A stretch of 64,000 bases of DNA from Allobosea lathyri. Its GTDB lineage: Bacteria > Pseudomonadota > Alphaproteobacteria > Rhizobiales > Beijerinckiaceae. This document shows positions 27,600 through 36,187 of this stretch, piece after piece. A model generated the notes under the pieces. The model was given only the letters and a program-made list of their open reading frames with translations, was not told the origin of the DNA and ran no database searches. Location of the stretch: positions 310,001 to 374,000 of the forward strand of contig NZ_FNUY01000002.1 of the NCBI RefSeq assembly GCF_900108245.1, read 5' to 3'. Position numbers and translations under genes: made by a program. Each line of letters starts with the position of its first letter. Positions within the stretch are counted from its first letter, which is position 1.

Positions 27600-29116
27600 G
27601 TGGAACCGTCGACGATCGTTCCGGCGTTGCCGTTGCCTTTGACGGCATCGTCAAACGCTTTGGTGCCGTCGAGGTCCTGCACGGCGTCAGCTTCTCCCTG
27701 GAGCCGGGCCGCGTCTACGGCCTGCTCGGCGAGAACGGCGCCGGCAAGTCGACCCTGATGAAGATCCTCGCCGGCTACGAGGCACCGAGCGCGGGCAGCG
27801 TCCATATCGACGGCGAGCCGGTGATTTTCAAATCGTCCCGCGACGCCGAGGCCCATGGCATCGTCCTGATCCACCAGGAGTTCAACCTGGCCGAGGACCT
27901 CAGCGTCGCCGGCAATATCTTCCTCGGCCATGAGAAGACGAAGGGCTGGTTCCTCGACGAGCGCGCTATGCAGGCCGGCGCGGTCACGGCGCTGCGGCAG
28001 GTCGGGCTCGATATCGATCCGAGTACCCCTGTCCGCCGGCTGATCGTCGCCGAAAAGCAGCTGGTCGAGATCGCCAAGGCGATATCGCGTCGCGCGCGGC
28101 TGCTGATCATGGATGAGCCGACCGCGACGCTGACCCCCTCGGAGGCCGCCCGGCTGTTCACGTTGATCGCCCGGATGCGGGAAGAAGGCGTCACGGTGAT
28201 CTACATCTCGCACAAGCTCGACGAGGTCGAGCGGATCACCGACGAGGTGATCGTCATGCGCGATGGGCGTTTCGTCGGACGCGCCCCGACGCCGACGATC
28301 ACCCGCCATGCCATGGCGACGATGATGGTCGGGCGGGAGATCGCGGATCAGTTTCCAACCCGTCTGGCAGTAGACGAAAGCCGTGGTCCGGCCATGCGCG
28401 TTTCCGGGATGAGCGTGCCGGGCTGGGCTCAGGATGCCAGTTTCGCGGTTCGCCCCGGCGAGATTCTGGGGTTTGCCGGACTTGTTGGCGCCGGTCGTAC
28501 CGAACTGTTCGAAGGCATTCTCGGCTTGCGGCCTGCGAGCGGGGCGATCGAACTGCAGGGCAGGGCAGTCAAGCTCGGCTCGCTGCGCGATGCGGCGAAA
28601 CACGGGCTCACCTATCTCAGTGAGGATCGCAAGGGCAAAGGCCTGCATGTCGATTTCGCGCTGGGCCCGAACCTGACGCTGATGGCATTGGAGCGCTATG
28701 CCAAGCCTTGGCTCGATCCGTCGGCGGAAAAGCAGGCGCTCGACCGCGCCGTCCACGAGTTCGGAATTCGCGCCGGCTCGCTGTCGGTCAAGGCGTCGTC
28801 GCTGTCGGGCGGCAACCAGCAGAAGCTCGCGCTCGCCAAGGTGCTGCATCCGGAGCCCAAGGTAGTCGTGCTCGACGAGCCGACCCGCGGCGTCGATGTC
28901 GGCGCCAAGCGCGAAATCTATTTCCTGATCCATCGGCTGGCGCAGCAGGGCCTTGCCGTCATCGTCATCTCCTCGGAGCTGATCGAACTGATCGGGCTTG
29001 CCCATCGCGTCGCGGTGATGCGCGCCGGCCGGATCGTCGCGACGCTGTCGGGCGATGAACTCACGGAAGAAATCATGATCGCTCACGCCACGGGGACGCG
29101 GCATGTCGCAGCCTGA
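27596..29116 (+). CDS. Ribose-type sugar ABC transporter ATPase (RbsA family, double domain)
   Basis: 506-residue tandem ATPase of CUT2 importers. Domain 1 has canonical [22 protein letters not shown] signature ([14 protein letters not shown]) and [11 protein letters not shown]. Domain 2 has the degenerate [10 protein letters not shown]-loop typical of RbsA, signature [15 protein letters not shown] and [13 protein letters not shown]. Coupled by overlap to the ROK gene before it and the permease after it. Confidence 0.94.
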   Translation: MSGTVDDRSGVAVAFDGIVKRFGAVEVLHGVSFSLEPGRVYGLLGENGAGKSTLMKILAGYEAPSAGSVHIDGEPVIFKSSRDAEAHGIVLIHQEFNLAEDLSVAGNIFLGHEKTKGWFLDERAMQAGAVTALRQVGLDIDPSTPVRRLIVAEKQLVEIAKAISRRARLLIMDEPTATLTPSEAARLFTLIARMREEGVTVIYISHKLDEVERITDEVIVMRDGRFVGRAPTPTITRHAMATMMVGREIADQFPTRLAVDESRGPAMRVSGMSVPGWAQDASFAVRPGEILGFAGLVGAGRTELFEGILGLRPASGAIELQGRAVKLGSLRDAAKHGLTYLSEDRKGKGLHVDFALGPNLTLMALERYAKPWLDPSAEKQALDRAVHEFGIRAGSLSVKASSLSGGNQQKLALAKVLHPEPKVVVLDEPTRGVDVGAKREIYFLIHRLAQQGLAVIVISSELIELIGLAHRVAVMRAGRIVATLSGDELTEEIMIAHATGTRHVAA

Positions 29117-30134
29117 CACGAACATCGCCGGCAATGGCGCGACTGAACCCGGTCCCAGGCGGCAGCAAACCGGCTCGTGGCTGTCCGACCGGCTCGGAAG
29201 CTTCGGGCCGGTACTCGGTCTCGTCGTCCTGTGCATCGCGGGAACGTTGCTCAATGGCGACTTCGCCACCTTCGACAACCTGACGAATGTCCTGACGCGC
29301 ACCGCCTTCATCGGCATCATCGCGGTCGGCATGTGCTTCGTGATCATTCTCGGCGGGATCGACCTCTCGGTCGGGTCGATGGCTGCGCTGATCGCCGGCT
29401 GCGTCATCATGTTCATCAACTGGGCGAGCCCGGCGCTGGGTTCCCCGCTGCTGGCGGTGCTGCTCGGCGCGGGGCTCGCCGTGGTGCTTGGCGCCGCATT
29501 CGGCTTCATCCACGGCGTGCTGATCGCGAAGGGGCGCATCGAGCCCTTCATCGTGACGCTCGGCACGCTCGGCATCTTCCGGGCATATCTCACCTATTTC
29601 GCCGATGGCGGCGCGCTCACGCTCGGCAACGACCTCGCCGACCTCTATGCCCCCGTCTATTACGGCAGCGCGCTCGGCATCCCCGTTCCCGTCTGGATCT
29701 TCCTGCTCGTCGCGCTCGTCGGCGGCCTCATCCTGAACAAGACGGCGTTTGGCCGTTATGTGCAGGCGATCGGCTCGAACGAAGCCGTGGCGCGCTATGC
29801 CGCTGTTGATGTCGATCGCATCAAGATCCTGACCTACATGCTGCTGGGGATCTGCGTGGGCATCGCGACGCTGCTCTATGTGCCGCGGCTGGGTTCGGCC
29901 TCGCCGACGACAGGGCTGCTGTGGGAGCTCGAGGCGATCGCCTCCGTGATCGTTGGCGGAGCGGCCCTCAAGGGCGGCCAGGGCAGCATTGCAGGCACGG
30001 TGGTGGGCGCGATCCTGCTCTCCGTGATCAGCAACATCCTCAATCTCACCAGCATCATCAGCGTCTACCTGAACCCTGCCGTGCAGGGCTTCGTCATCAT
30101 CATCGTCGCGTTTTTGCAGAAGGGGCGCCGCTAG
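29103..30134 (+). CDS. Ribose-type sugar ABC transporter permease (RbsC family)
   Basis: 343-residue membrane protein with about nine to ten helices. The [13 protein letters not shown] motif near the second helix pair and [21 protein letters not shown] in the C-terminal half are diagnostic of CUT2 permeases. It overlaps the ATPase gene by 14 bp; the binding protein gene follows after 30 bp. Confidence 0.94.
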   Translation: MSQPDTNIAGNGATEPGPRRQQTGSWLSDRLGSFGPVLGLVVLCIAGTLLNGDFATFDNLTNVLTRTAFIGIIAVGMCFVIILGGIDLSVGSMAALIAGCVIMFINWASPALGSPLLAVLLGAGLAVVLGAAFGFIHGVLIAKGRIEPFIVTLGTLGIFRAYLTYFADGGALTLGNDLADLYAPVYYGSALGIPVPVWIFLLVALVGGLILNKTAFGRYVQAIGSNEAVARYAAVDVDRIKILTYMLLGICVGIATLLYVPRLGSASPTTGLLWELEAIASVIVGGAALKGGQGSIAGTVVGAILLSVISNILNLTSIISVYLNPAVQGFVIIIVAFLQKGRR

Positions 30135-30164
30135 GGCGAACCCGATAAAAGAGGAGAGGAAGCG

Positions 30165-31139
30165 ATGTCATTCACGAGCAGGCGTTCCATTCTGAAATCC
30201 GCCGTCGCGGCTACGGCAATCGCCGTGGTGGGCGTTTCGAGCGGCCTCGCGGCCGAGCCGGTTCATCTCGGCGTGTCCATCCCCGCTGCCACCCACAGTT
30301 TCATGGGCGGCATCAACTACTGGGCCAACCAGGCCAAGAAGGATCTCGAGAGCAAGCATAAGGACCTGAAGATCACGATCCGCACGGCTGCGAACGCCGT
30401 CGAACAGGCCAATCAGCTTCAGGACCTCAGCACCGTCAACAAGATCAATGCGCTCGTCGTCTTTCCCTTCGAGTCGGCGGCGCTGACGCGGCCGGTCGCG
30501 AATGTGAAAGGGAAGGGCGCCTATGTCACCGTCGTCGATCGCGGCCTGACCGATACCAGCGCACAGGACGCCTATGTCGCCGGCGATAACACCGCCTTCG
30601 GCAAGATCCCGGCCGAATACATCGCCAAGAAACTCAACGGCAAAGGCAATGTGGTGGCGCTACGCGGCATCCCGACCACGCTCGACACCGAGCGCATGGA
30701 TGCCTTCAGCGGCGTGTTCAAGGCGTATCCCGACATCAAGCTGCTCGATGCGAAATTCGCCAACTGGAATCGCGACGACGCCTTCAAGGTCACGCAGGAC
30801 TTCCTGACGCGTTTCAAGGAGATCGACGCGTTCTGGGCAGCCGATGACGACATGGCGTTCGGAGCGCTGCGCGCGATCGACCAGGCCGGCCGCAAGGACA
30901 TCAAGGTGCTCTTCGGCGGCGCCGGTGCCAAGGACATGGTCAAGGTCATCCTCGACGGCAGCGACCCCCGTATCCAGGCCAATGTCAGCTACTCGCCGAA
31001 ATTCATCTATGACGCGATCACGCTGACCGCGGAAGCGCGGCTGAAGGGCGAGAAGCTGCCGGCGACCACGATCATCCCCTCGGTGCTGATCGACAAGAGC
31101 AACGCCAAGGACTTCTACTACCCCGACTCGCCGTTCTGA
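30165..31139 (+). CDS. Sugar ABC transporter substrate-binding protein (RbsB family)
   Basis: Periplasmic binding protein, 324 residues, type I fold. The N-terminus has a twin-arginine-like SRRSILKSA followed by a hydrophobic run and cleavage near GLAAEP. Mature start [22 protein letters not shown] is typical of RbsB-like proteins. RBS GAGGAGAGGAAGCG-type sequence directly precedes the ATG. A strong terminator follows. The ligand is unknown. Confidence 0.92.
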   Translation: MSFTSRRSILKSAVAATAIAVVGVSSGLAAEPVHLGVSIPAATHSFMGGINYWANQAKKDLESKHKDLKITIRTAANAVEQANQLQDLSTVNKINALVVFPFESAALTRPVANVKGKGAYVTVVDRGLTDTSAQDAYVAGDNTAFGKIPAEYIAKKLNGKGNVVALRGIPTTLDTERMDAFSGVFKAYPDIKLLDAKFANWNRDDAFKVTQDFLTRFKEIDAFWAADDDMAFGALRAIDQAGRKDIKVLFGGAGAKDMVKVILDGSDPRIQANVSYSPKFIYDAITLTAEARLKGEKLPATTIIPSVLIDKSNAKDFYYPDSPF

Positions 31140-31159
31140 TCGGCGCCTTCTTGGTCTCA

Positions 31160-31193
31160 AGCGGTCGCCGTCACGGCGGCGACCGCTCTTTTC
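31160..31193 (+). terminator. Rho-independent terminator after the RbsB-type gene
   Basis: Perfect 11-bp stem AGCGGTCGCCG / CGGCGACCGCT with loop TCACGG, followed by CTTTTC. It begins 21 bp after the binding protein stop and ends 15 bp before the next start, so the Gfo/Idh gene is probably expressed by partial readthrough or its own promoter. Confidence 0.8.
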
Positions 31194-31207
31194 AGCACGG
31201 ACAGGAC

Positions 31208-32389
31208 ATGAGCGAGGAATCTCCGCGCAAGCTGCGCTATGCGATGGTGGGCGGCGGTCGCGATGCTTTCATCGGCGCGGTCCATCGCCACGCGATCGCG
31301 CTGGACGGCATGGCCGAGTTCACGGCCGGCGCCTTGTCTTCGACGCCTGAACGCGCCGTCATGTCGGGGCGTGCGCTCGGCCTCGTCGACAGCCGTAATC
31401 ATGGCGACTGGCGCGCGCTGCTCGATGACGAGTTGCGGCGCCCAGCCGATGAGCGCGTCGATTTCGTCTCGATCGTCACGCCGACCGATACGCATTTCCC
31501 GATCGCGCGGGCCTTCGTAACGGCCGGCTTCCATGTCGTCTGCGACAAGCCGCTGGTGCAGAGCAGCGCGCAGGCGCAAGCCCTGGTCGAGGCCGTAGCG
31601 GAACGCAAAACCGTCTTCGGCGTGACCTACAACTACACCGGCTACCCAATGGTTCGTCAGGCGCGCGACATGGTGCGCGACGGCACGATCGGGACGGTGC
31701 GGAAGGTCGTCGTCGAATACAATCAGGGCTGGCTCGCGACTGCGCTCGAGCGTGACGGCAACAAGCAGGCGAGCTGGCGCACCGACCCGGCGCGCAGCGG
31801 CATCGCCGGCGCTCTCGGCGATATCGGCTCCCATGCCGAGAACCTCGTCGCGACCGTCACCGGGCTGGAGATCGAAACGCTCGTGGCCGATCTCAGCGCC
31901 CTGGTGCCCGGCCGGCAGCTCGATGACGATGCGAGCGTCCTCCTGCGCTTCAGAGGCGGCGCTCGTGGCGTCCTGGTCGCATCGCAGATCAATGCCGGCC
32001 TTGAAAACGACCTGCGCCTGCGCGTATCCGGCACTCTGGGTTCGCTGGAATGGCGGCAGGAGCGCCCCAGCCGGCTCGTCCATTACAGGCTTGATGGCGC
32101 CATGACGGTGCTGACGCGGGGCTCTCCCTGGCTGAGTGCCTCCGCGCAGCTGGCAAGTCGCATTCCCGCCGGGCATCCGGAGGGTTTCATCGAGGCCTTC
32201 GCCAATATCTATCGCGGTGTCTTCGCCGATATCCGCGCAAAAGGCGCCGGCCACGCAGCTGATCCGCTCGAGACCGATTATCCGCGCGTCGAGGACGGGG
32301 CGCGCGGCGTGCGCTTCATCGAAAGCGCGGTCGAATCCTCCCGCGAGGGGAAGTGGCTGGCTTTCGGCCCAGGCCACGCGGCCGGCTGA
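31208..32389 (+). CDS. Gfo/Idh/MocA-family oxidoreductase
   Basis: NAD(P)-dependent sugar or cyclitol dehydrogenase, 393 residues. N-terminal Rossmann domain with [22 protein letters not shown] and the catalytic CDKPLVQS (the family's EKP lysine), then the C-terminal alpha/beta domain with [11 protein letters not shown] containing the active-site Asp/His. The ATG at 31208 gives the expected N-terminus; the frame opens at 31151 within the terminator hairpin. It likely oxidises the sugar imported by the upstream transporter. Confidence 0.9.
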   Translation: MSEESPRKLRYAMVGGGRDAFIGAVHRHAIALDGMAEFTAGALSSTPERAVMSGRALGLVDSRNHGDWRALLDDELRRPADERVDFVSIVTPTDTHFPIARAFVTAGFHVVCDKPLVQSSAQAQALVEAVAERKTVFGVTYNYTGYPMVRQARDMVRDGTIGTVRKVVVEYNQGWLATALERDGNKQASWRTDPARSGIAGALGDIGSHAENLVATVTGLEIETLVADLSALVPGRQLDDDASVLLRFRGGARGVLVASQINAGLENDLRLRVSGTLGSLEWRQERPSRLVHYRLDGAMTVLTRGSPWLSASAQLASRIPAGHPEGFIEAFANIYRGVFADIRAKGAGHAADPLETDYPRVEDGARGVRFIESAVESSREGKWLAFGPGHAAG

Positions 32390-32397
32390 ACTCGTCT

Positions 32398-32435
32398 TTC
32401 AAAAACAATGTGGCGCGCCTTTCAGCGCGCCACAT
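32398..32435 (-). terminator. Rho-independent terminator of the orphan binding-protein gene
   Basis: Perfect 11-bp stem, ATGTGGCGCGC (32408-32418) and GCGCGCCACAT (32425-32435), loop CTTTCA. On the minus strand the stem is followed by TGTTTTTG, a good U-tract, so it terminates the minus-strand gene ending at 32457. The plus-strand Gfo/Idh gene may also stop here less efficiently. Confidence 0.8.
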
Positions 32436-32456
32436 CCTGACGGGGCTCGAAAGCGG

Positions 32457-33665
32457 TTACTTTGCCCGCTTGGTGCCGACTTCCTCGTCCCAGCGGCGGA
32501 AGGCCAGGACCATCTTGTCGGGCGTCAGCGGCACCTCGATCTTGTTGTTGGCGATCAGGTCGGCATATTCGGGCCGGCCATATTCGGCGATCGCCTTCTG
32601 GCTGCTTTCCGGCGCCATCGAAAGCGGCACGTCCTTCACCGCCGGGCCCGGATAGAAATAGCCCTCGTCATAGGTGAAGGCCTGCTGCTGCGGCGTCATC
32701 GTGTGGCTGATGAGGTCGAGCACCACAGCGAGCTTATCGTTCGAGACGCCCTTCGGCACATACATGTACTGGGCGTCGGAGACCCAGTGGAAGCCCTTCA
32801 GCGTCTGGATCTTGGCTTCCTTGGGGACGATACCGAGCACGCGCGGGTTGATGTCCCAGCCGGTGGTCGAGATGATGATGTCGCGCGAACCGTCGCCGAA
32901 TTCCTTCATCGTCGCGCCGGTGCCGGTCGGATAATATTCGACGTATTGGCCGAGTTCCTTGAGATAGGCCCAGGTCTTGTCCCAGCCATTGACCGGGTCC
33001 TTCGGGTCTTTGTCGCCCAGCAGATAGGGCAGGCCCATGATCCAGGTGCGGCCGGGGCCGGAATTGGCGGGGCGGGCATAGAGGAAGCGGTTGGGGTTCT
33101 GCTTGGCCCAGGCCAGCAGTTCCTCGGCCGTGGTCGGCACCTGCTTGACGCGGGCGGGCATGTATTCGAGCAGCGGGCCGGAGGGATAGTACACCACGCA
33201 CATGCCTTGGCCGGAGCCGAGATTGTGCATGTCCAACGCTGCCGGCATCAGGATCTTGGCGGGATCGGGCAGCGAGGCAGCATGGTCCGGGAACAGCTTG
33301 ACCCAGAGGTTCTGGTCGATGCCGGCCGCCAGGGCGTCGAGGCCGCCGATGACGAGGTCGATGTCGACGCGATTGGCTTCCTGCATCGCCTTGATCTTGC
33401 CCGGCAGTTCGGGGGCAGGGGCCTTGATGAAGGTCATGCGCGAGACGAGGTTCTTCTTGGCGTCCCGGTAGTTCTCCAGCGGCTTCTGGAGCAAGGCGAG
33501 CGCGCCGCCGACATCGATGATGTTCAAGGCGACAGGCGATTTCGGCAGGGGCAGGCCCTGTGCCGACACTCCTGTCGCATGCAGTGCGGCCAGCGTCGCG
33601 ATGCCGCCTTCGACGAACTGCCGGCGCGAGGTGCCGGTCTTCTTATCCGAATGATCGTTCTTCAT
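32457..33665 (-). CDS. Orphan ABC transporter substrate-binding protein (Tat-exported)
   Basis: 402-residue extracellular solute-binding protein of the family 1/PotD-like type. The N-terminal TSRRQFVEGG plus hydrophobic segment and VSAQG is a Tat signal. The body has LGSGQGMCVVYYPSG and NRFLYARPANSGPGR. No permease or ATPase gene adjoins it; the LacI regulator upstream is in the same orientation, 38 bp away. It may feed a transporter encoded elsewhere. Ligand unknown. Confidence 0.85.
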   Translation of the reverse strand: MKNDHSDKKTGTSRRQFVEGGIATLAALHATGVSAQGLPLPKSPVALNIIDVGGALALLQKPLENYRDAKKNLVSRMTFIKAPAPELPGKIKAMQEANRVDIDLVIGGLDALAAGIDQNLWVKLFPDHAASLPDPAKILMPAALDMHNLGSGQGMCVVYYPSGPLLEYMPARVKQVPTTAEELLAWAKQNPNRFLYARPANSGPGRTWIMGLPYLLGDKDPKDPVNGWDKTWAYLKELGQYVEYYPTGTGATMKEFGDGSRDIIISTTGWDINPRVLGIVPKEAKIQTLKGFHWVSDAQYMYVPKGVSNDKLAVVLDLISHTMTPQQQAFTYDEGYFYPGPAVKDVPLSMAPESSQKAIAEYGRPEYADLIANNKIEVPLTPDKMVLAFRRWDEEVGTKRAK

Positions 33666-33703
33666 TGTTGTCTCTCCCTGTACTTTCGTTGCTTCCTGTT
33701 CCG

Positions 33704-34744
33704 TCAGGTTGGGCCTGCCGTCGATTGGCGCACCACAAGTTCGGGTGCGAAAATGTAATTTCTGGGGCCGGGCGAGCGCCCTTCGAGCCGCGCTACAATG
33801 CTCTCTATGGCGGCTTCCGCCATCTGCCCGAGCGGCTGCCGGACTGTGGTGAGCGGCGGGTTGCCGAGAGAGGCGAGGAACAGATCGTCGATCCCGACAA
33901 GCGACAACGCGTCGGGGATGCGCAAGCCCACTTCCCGAAAACCGGCCGACAGGCCGATCGCCAGGATATCGTTCATCGCAACCACGGCCGTCGGTCGAGA
34001 GTTGATCGCAGCAATGTTGCCGGCGGCGCTGCGCCCGAGTTCAGCGATCATGTCGTCGCCATGGCTATCCCCGGCCACCATGATCTCATGGATGCTAGCT
34101 TCCGCCTCCAGGCCATGCAGCGCGACTGCCTGCTGGAAACCCGCCAGCCGACCCGTGCGGCTGGCCGTCCGCGTCGGCGCCGTGACATAGACGATCCGGC
34201 GATGGCCGAGCTCGACGAGATGGCCGACGGCAAGCGCCATTGCGGCGCCATTGTCGAGGGACACGACATCCACGCGATCATCCTGCAGGTTCCGCGCGCG
34301 GGCATCGAAGGCGACGACGGCAAGGCCGCAATCGGCGAGGGCGCTGGCGTGCTGCTCGTTGAGCGGTGCCGAGCCGGTTATCAGGCCGCGCACGCCAAAA
34401 GCCGCAAGCTCCCGCGCGATAGCCAGTTCGCTGCCGGCGTCCCGGCGCGTGTTATAGAGCAGCGTCTGGTAGCCCCGTGCCTGTGCCGCCGTCTGGATGG
34501 CCATGGCGAGCTGTCCAAAAAACGGGTTTGCCACCGACGGCACTACGAGCCCGATGATGTCCGATTGCCCGGTCTTCAGCTGGCGTGCCACCCGGCTCGG
34601 CGAGAACGCGAGTTCGCTGATCGCCCGCTGCACCCGGGCCTGCGTCGCCGGCGCCATACGCTCCAGCCGACGGTTCAGGTAGTTCGAAACCGTCGAGACC
34701 GAAACATTGGCGCGATGCGCAACATCGAAGATTTTTGCAGCCAT
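33704..34744 (-). CDS. LacI-family transcriptional regulator
   Basis: 346 residues. N-terminal LacI HTH with FDVAHRANVSVSTVSNYLN and the hinge helix SPSRVARQLKTG, then the periplasmic-binding-protein-like effector domain (IIGLVVPSVANPFFGQLA, VGIDDLFLASLGNPPLTTVRQP). It lies head-to-head with the AGE-family epimerase gene and immediately before the orphan binding protein gene, so both are likely targets. A LacI-type operator sits just upstream. Confidence 0.93.
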   Translation of the reverse strand: MAAKIFDVAHRANVSVSTVSNYLNRRLERMAPATQARVQRAISELAFSPSRVARQLKTGQSDIIGLVVPSVANPFFGQLAMAIQTAAQARGYQTLLYNTRRDAGSELAIARELAAFGVRGLITGSAPLNEQHASALADCGLAVVAFDARARNLQDDRVDVVSLDNGAAMALAVGHLVELGHRRIVYVTAPTRTASRTGRLAGFQQAVALHGLEAEASIHEIMVAGDSHGDDMIAELGRSAAGNIAAINSRPTAVVAMNDILAIGLSAGFREVGLRIPDALSLVGIDDLFLASLGNPPLTTVRQPLGQMAEAAIESIVARLEGRSPGPRNYIFAPELVVRQSTAGPT

Positions 34745-34766
34745 CGGGATCCCGTTCAGAGCGCTT

Positions 34767-34780
34767 GTATATCGTTATAC
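34767..34780. promoter_or_regulatory. Candidate LacI-family operator
   Basis: GTATATCGTTATAC is a 14-bp near-palindrome with the central CG that LacI-family operators share (only the pair flanking the CG breaks symmetry). It is 23 bp upstream of the regulator start, in the 104-bp region divergent to the AGE epimerase gene; a CCGATAC half-site follows at 34785-34791. Fits autoregulation and control of the epimerase. Confidence 0.55.
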
Positions 34781-34848
34781 TAAACCGATACACAGGCAAT
34801 CGGGATTCTCGCCCCGGACTGCGCGAGCGGGATTGAAGGGCAGGGGCC

Positions 34849-35979
34849 ATGGCGGGGAATGCAGCTCAGGACCTTCTCGACTGGCTGACGGGAACCCTGT
34901 TGCCGCTCTGGATCGCGCGCGCCTACGACCCGGCACGCCCGGGCTATGTCGAGGCCCTACAGGCCGATGGCACGCCCGAGGACGGGGACCGGCGAACCAC
35001 GCTTGTGACGGCGCGGCTGGTCTATGTCTTCAGCCATGCCCATATCCTCGGCGTTCCCGGAGCGCTGGATGCTGCGCGCCATGGCCTGTCTTTCCTGCTG
35101 GAGCGCTGCCGACGCAGCGACGGCCGCTTTTCCCACTCCTGCACTGCCGCGGGCGAGGCTGTGGATGGCAAGTCGGATTTCTACGATCTGGCCTTCGTGA
35201 TGTTCGCGCTCGGCTGGTATGCGCGGGCAACCGGCGAGGCCGAGGGGATCGCGCAGGCTGAAGAGGTGATGGCGTTCCTGGAAGACCATCTCGCCAGCCC
35301 GGCAGGCGGCTTTCTGGAGGATACGCTCGGCTCTCTGCCGCGCCGCCAGAACCCGCATATGCATATGCTGGAAGCCTGTCACGCGCTCGCCGAAACCAGC
35401 GACGACCCGCGTTGGCTGCGCCGCGCCGACGCCCTCGTGGCCCTGATGCAGGATCGTTTTCTCGACGATGCAACCGGCTCGCTGGGCGAGTTCTTCGATG
35501 ACGATTTGAATCCCAACAGCGGACCGCAGGGACAGGTGAGGGAGCCGGGCCATCATTATGAATGGGTCTGGCTGCTCTACCACCACGAGCGACTGACCGG
35601 CTCGACCAGCGCCCGCAAGACCGCGCAGGAGCTTTACGCTTTTGCGGAGCGCTTCAATGCCGGCCCCGTTGCCCGGCCCGTCGTGAACGAGGTCGCTCCA
35701 GATGGAACCGCGTTGAACGATGCTGCGCTGCTCTGGCCTCAGACCGAGTATCTCAAGGCGCTGGCCGCGAGGATCGAGTTCGAGGGCGACGAGGCAGCGG
35801 CCGACCGGCTCGATGGCCATCTGCGCCTGATGTTCGATCTGTTCGTCGATAGGGAGACGGGGCTCTGGGTCAATCAGGTCGACCGGACAGGACGGCCGAT
35901 CATCGCGCCAATCCCGGTCCGCGTGCTCTACCATCTGGTCCTGGCTATCGCCGAGGTTTGCCGGGTGAAGGGGCGGTAG
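34849..35979 (+). CDS. AGE-family epimerase/isomerase (N-acylglucosamine 2-epimerase-like)
   Basis: 376-residue (alpha/alpha)6 barrel protein. Catalytic-type histidines occur in RQNPHMHMLEACHAL, EPGHHYEWVWLLYHH and RVLYHLVLAIA, matching aldose-ketose isomerases and 2-epimerases of the AGE superfamily (mannose, glucose or cellobiose isomerases). Cytoplasmic, as there is no signal peptide. Divergent from and probably repressed by the LacI regulator. Confidence 0.88.
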   Translation: MAGNAAQDLLDWLTGTLLPLWIARAYDPARPGYVEALQADGTPEDGDRRTTLVTARLVYVFSHAHILGVPGALDAARHGLSFLLERCRRSDGRFSHSCTAAGEAVDGKSDFYDLAFVMFALGWYARATGEAEGIAQAEEVMAFLEDHLASPAGGFLEDTLGSLPRRQNPHMHMLEACHALAETSDDPRWLRRADALVALMQDRFLDDATGSLGEFFDDDLNPNSGPQGQVREPGHHYEWVWLLYHHERLTGSTSARKTAQELYAFAERFNAGPVARPVVNEVAPDGTALNDAALLWPQTEYLKALAARIEFEGDEAAADRLDGHLRLMFDLFVDRETGLWVNQVDRTGRPIIAPIPVRVLYHLVLAIAEVCRVKGR

Positions 35980-36017
35980 ACGCGGCGTCGAAGGTGGCGG
36001 AGTCTGCCCATGTATGA

Positions 36018-36040
36018 TTCGCATAAGACATATTATGGAA
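36018..36040. promoter_or_regulatory. Orphan operator-like inverted repeat in a convergent gap
   Basis: TTCGCATAA ... TTATGGAA is an imperfect inverted repeat of the type recognised by IclR or GntR regulators. It lies in the 208-bp region between the convergent AGE epimerase and MoeA-fusion genes, where no promoter is expected. No credible gene starts beside it. Could be a remnant or drive a small RNA. Confidence 0.3.
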
Positions 36041-36146
36041 CTTAAATGGCGATCAGATTCGGGCTCCCGGGCGATATTTGTTCGCTACCATGACCCGAAA
36101 GAATATCGCGCTGCTTATTCAAGACGCCCTGGAACTGGCTGATCTT

Positions 36147-36162
36147 CCAGACGAATGTCTGG
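36147..36162. other. Hairpin after the MoeA-binding-protein fusion gene
   Basis: CCAGAC / GTCTGG, a perfect 6-bp stem with a GAAT loop, 26 bp beyond the stop of the minus-strand gene. No T-run follows on either strand, so it is at best a weak terminator or mRNA 3' end. Confidence 0.3.
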
Positions 36163-36187
36163 TCGAGCAAGGCGCTACCGGCGTCGA

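Noticed and set aside
27509..29593. 694-codon frame antisense to the RbsA/RbsC-type genes
   Set aside because: No domain recognisable; mirrors the codon bias of the sense genes.
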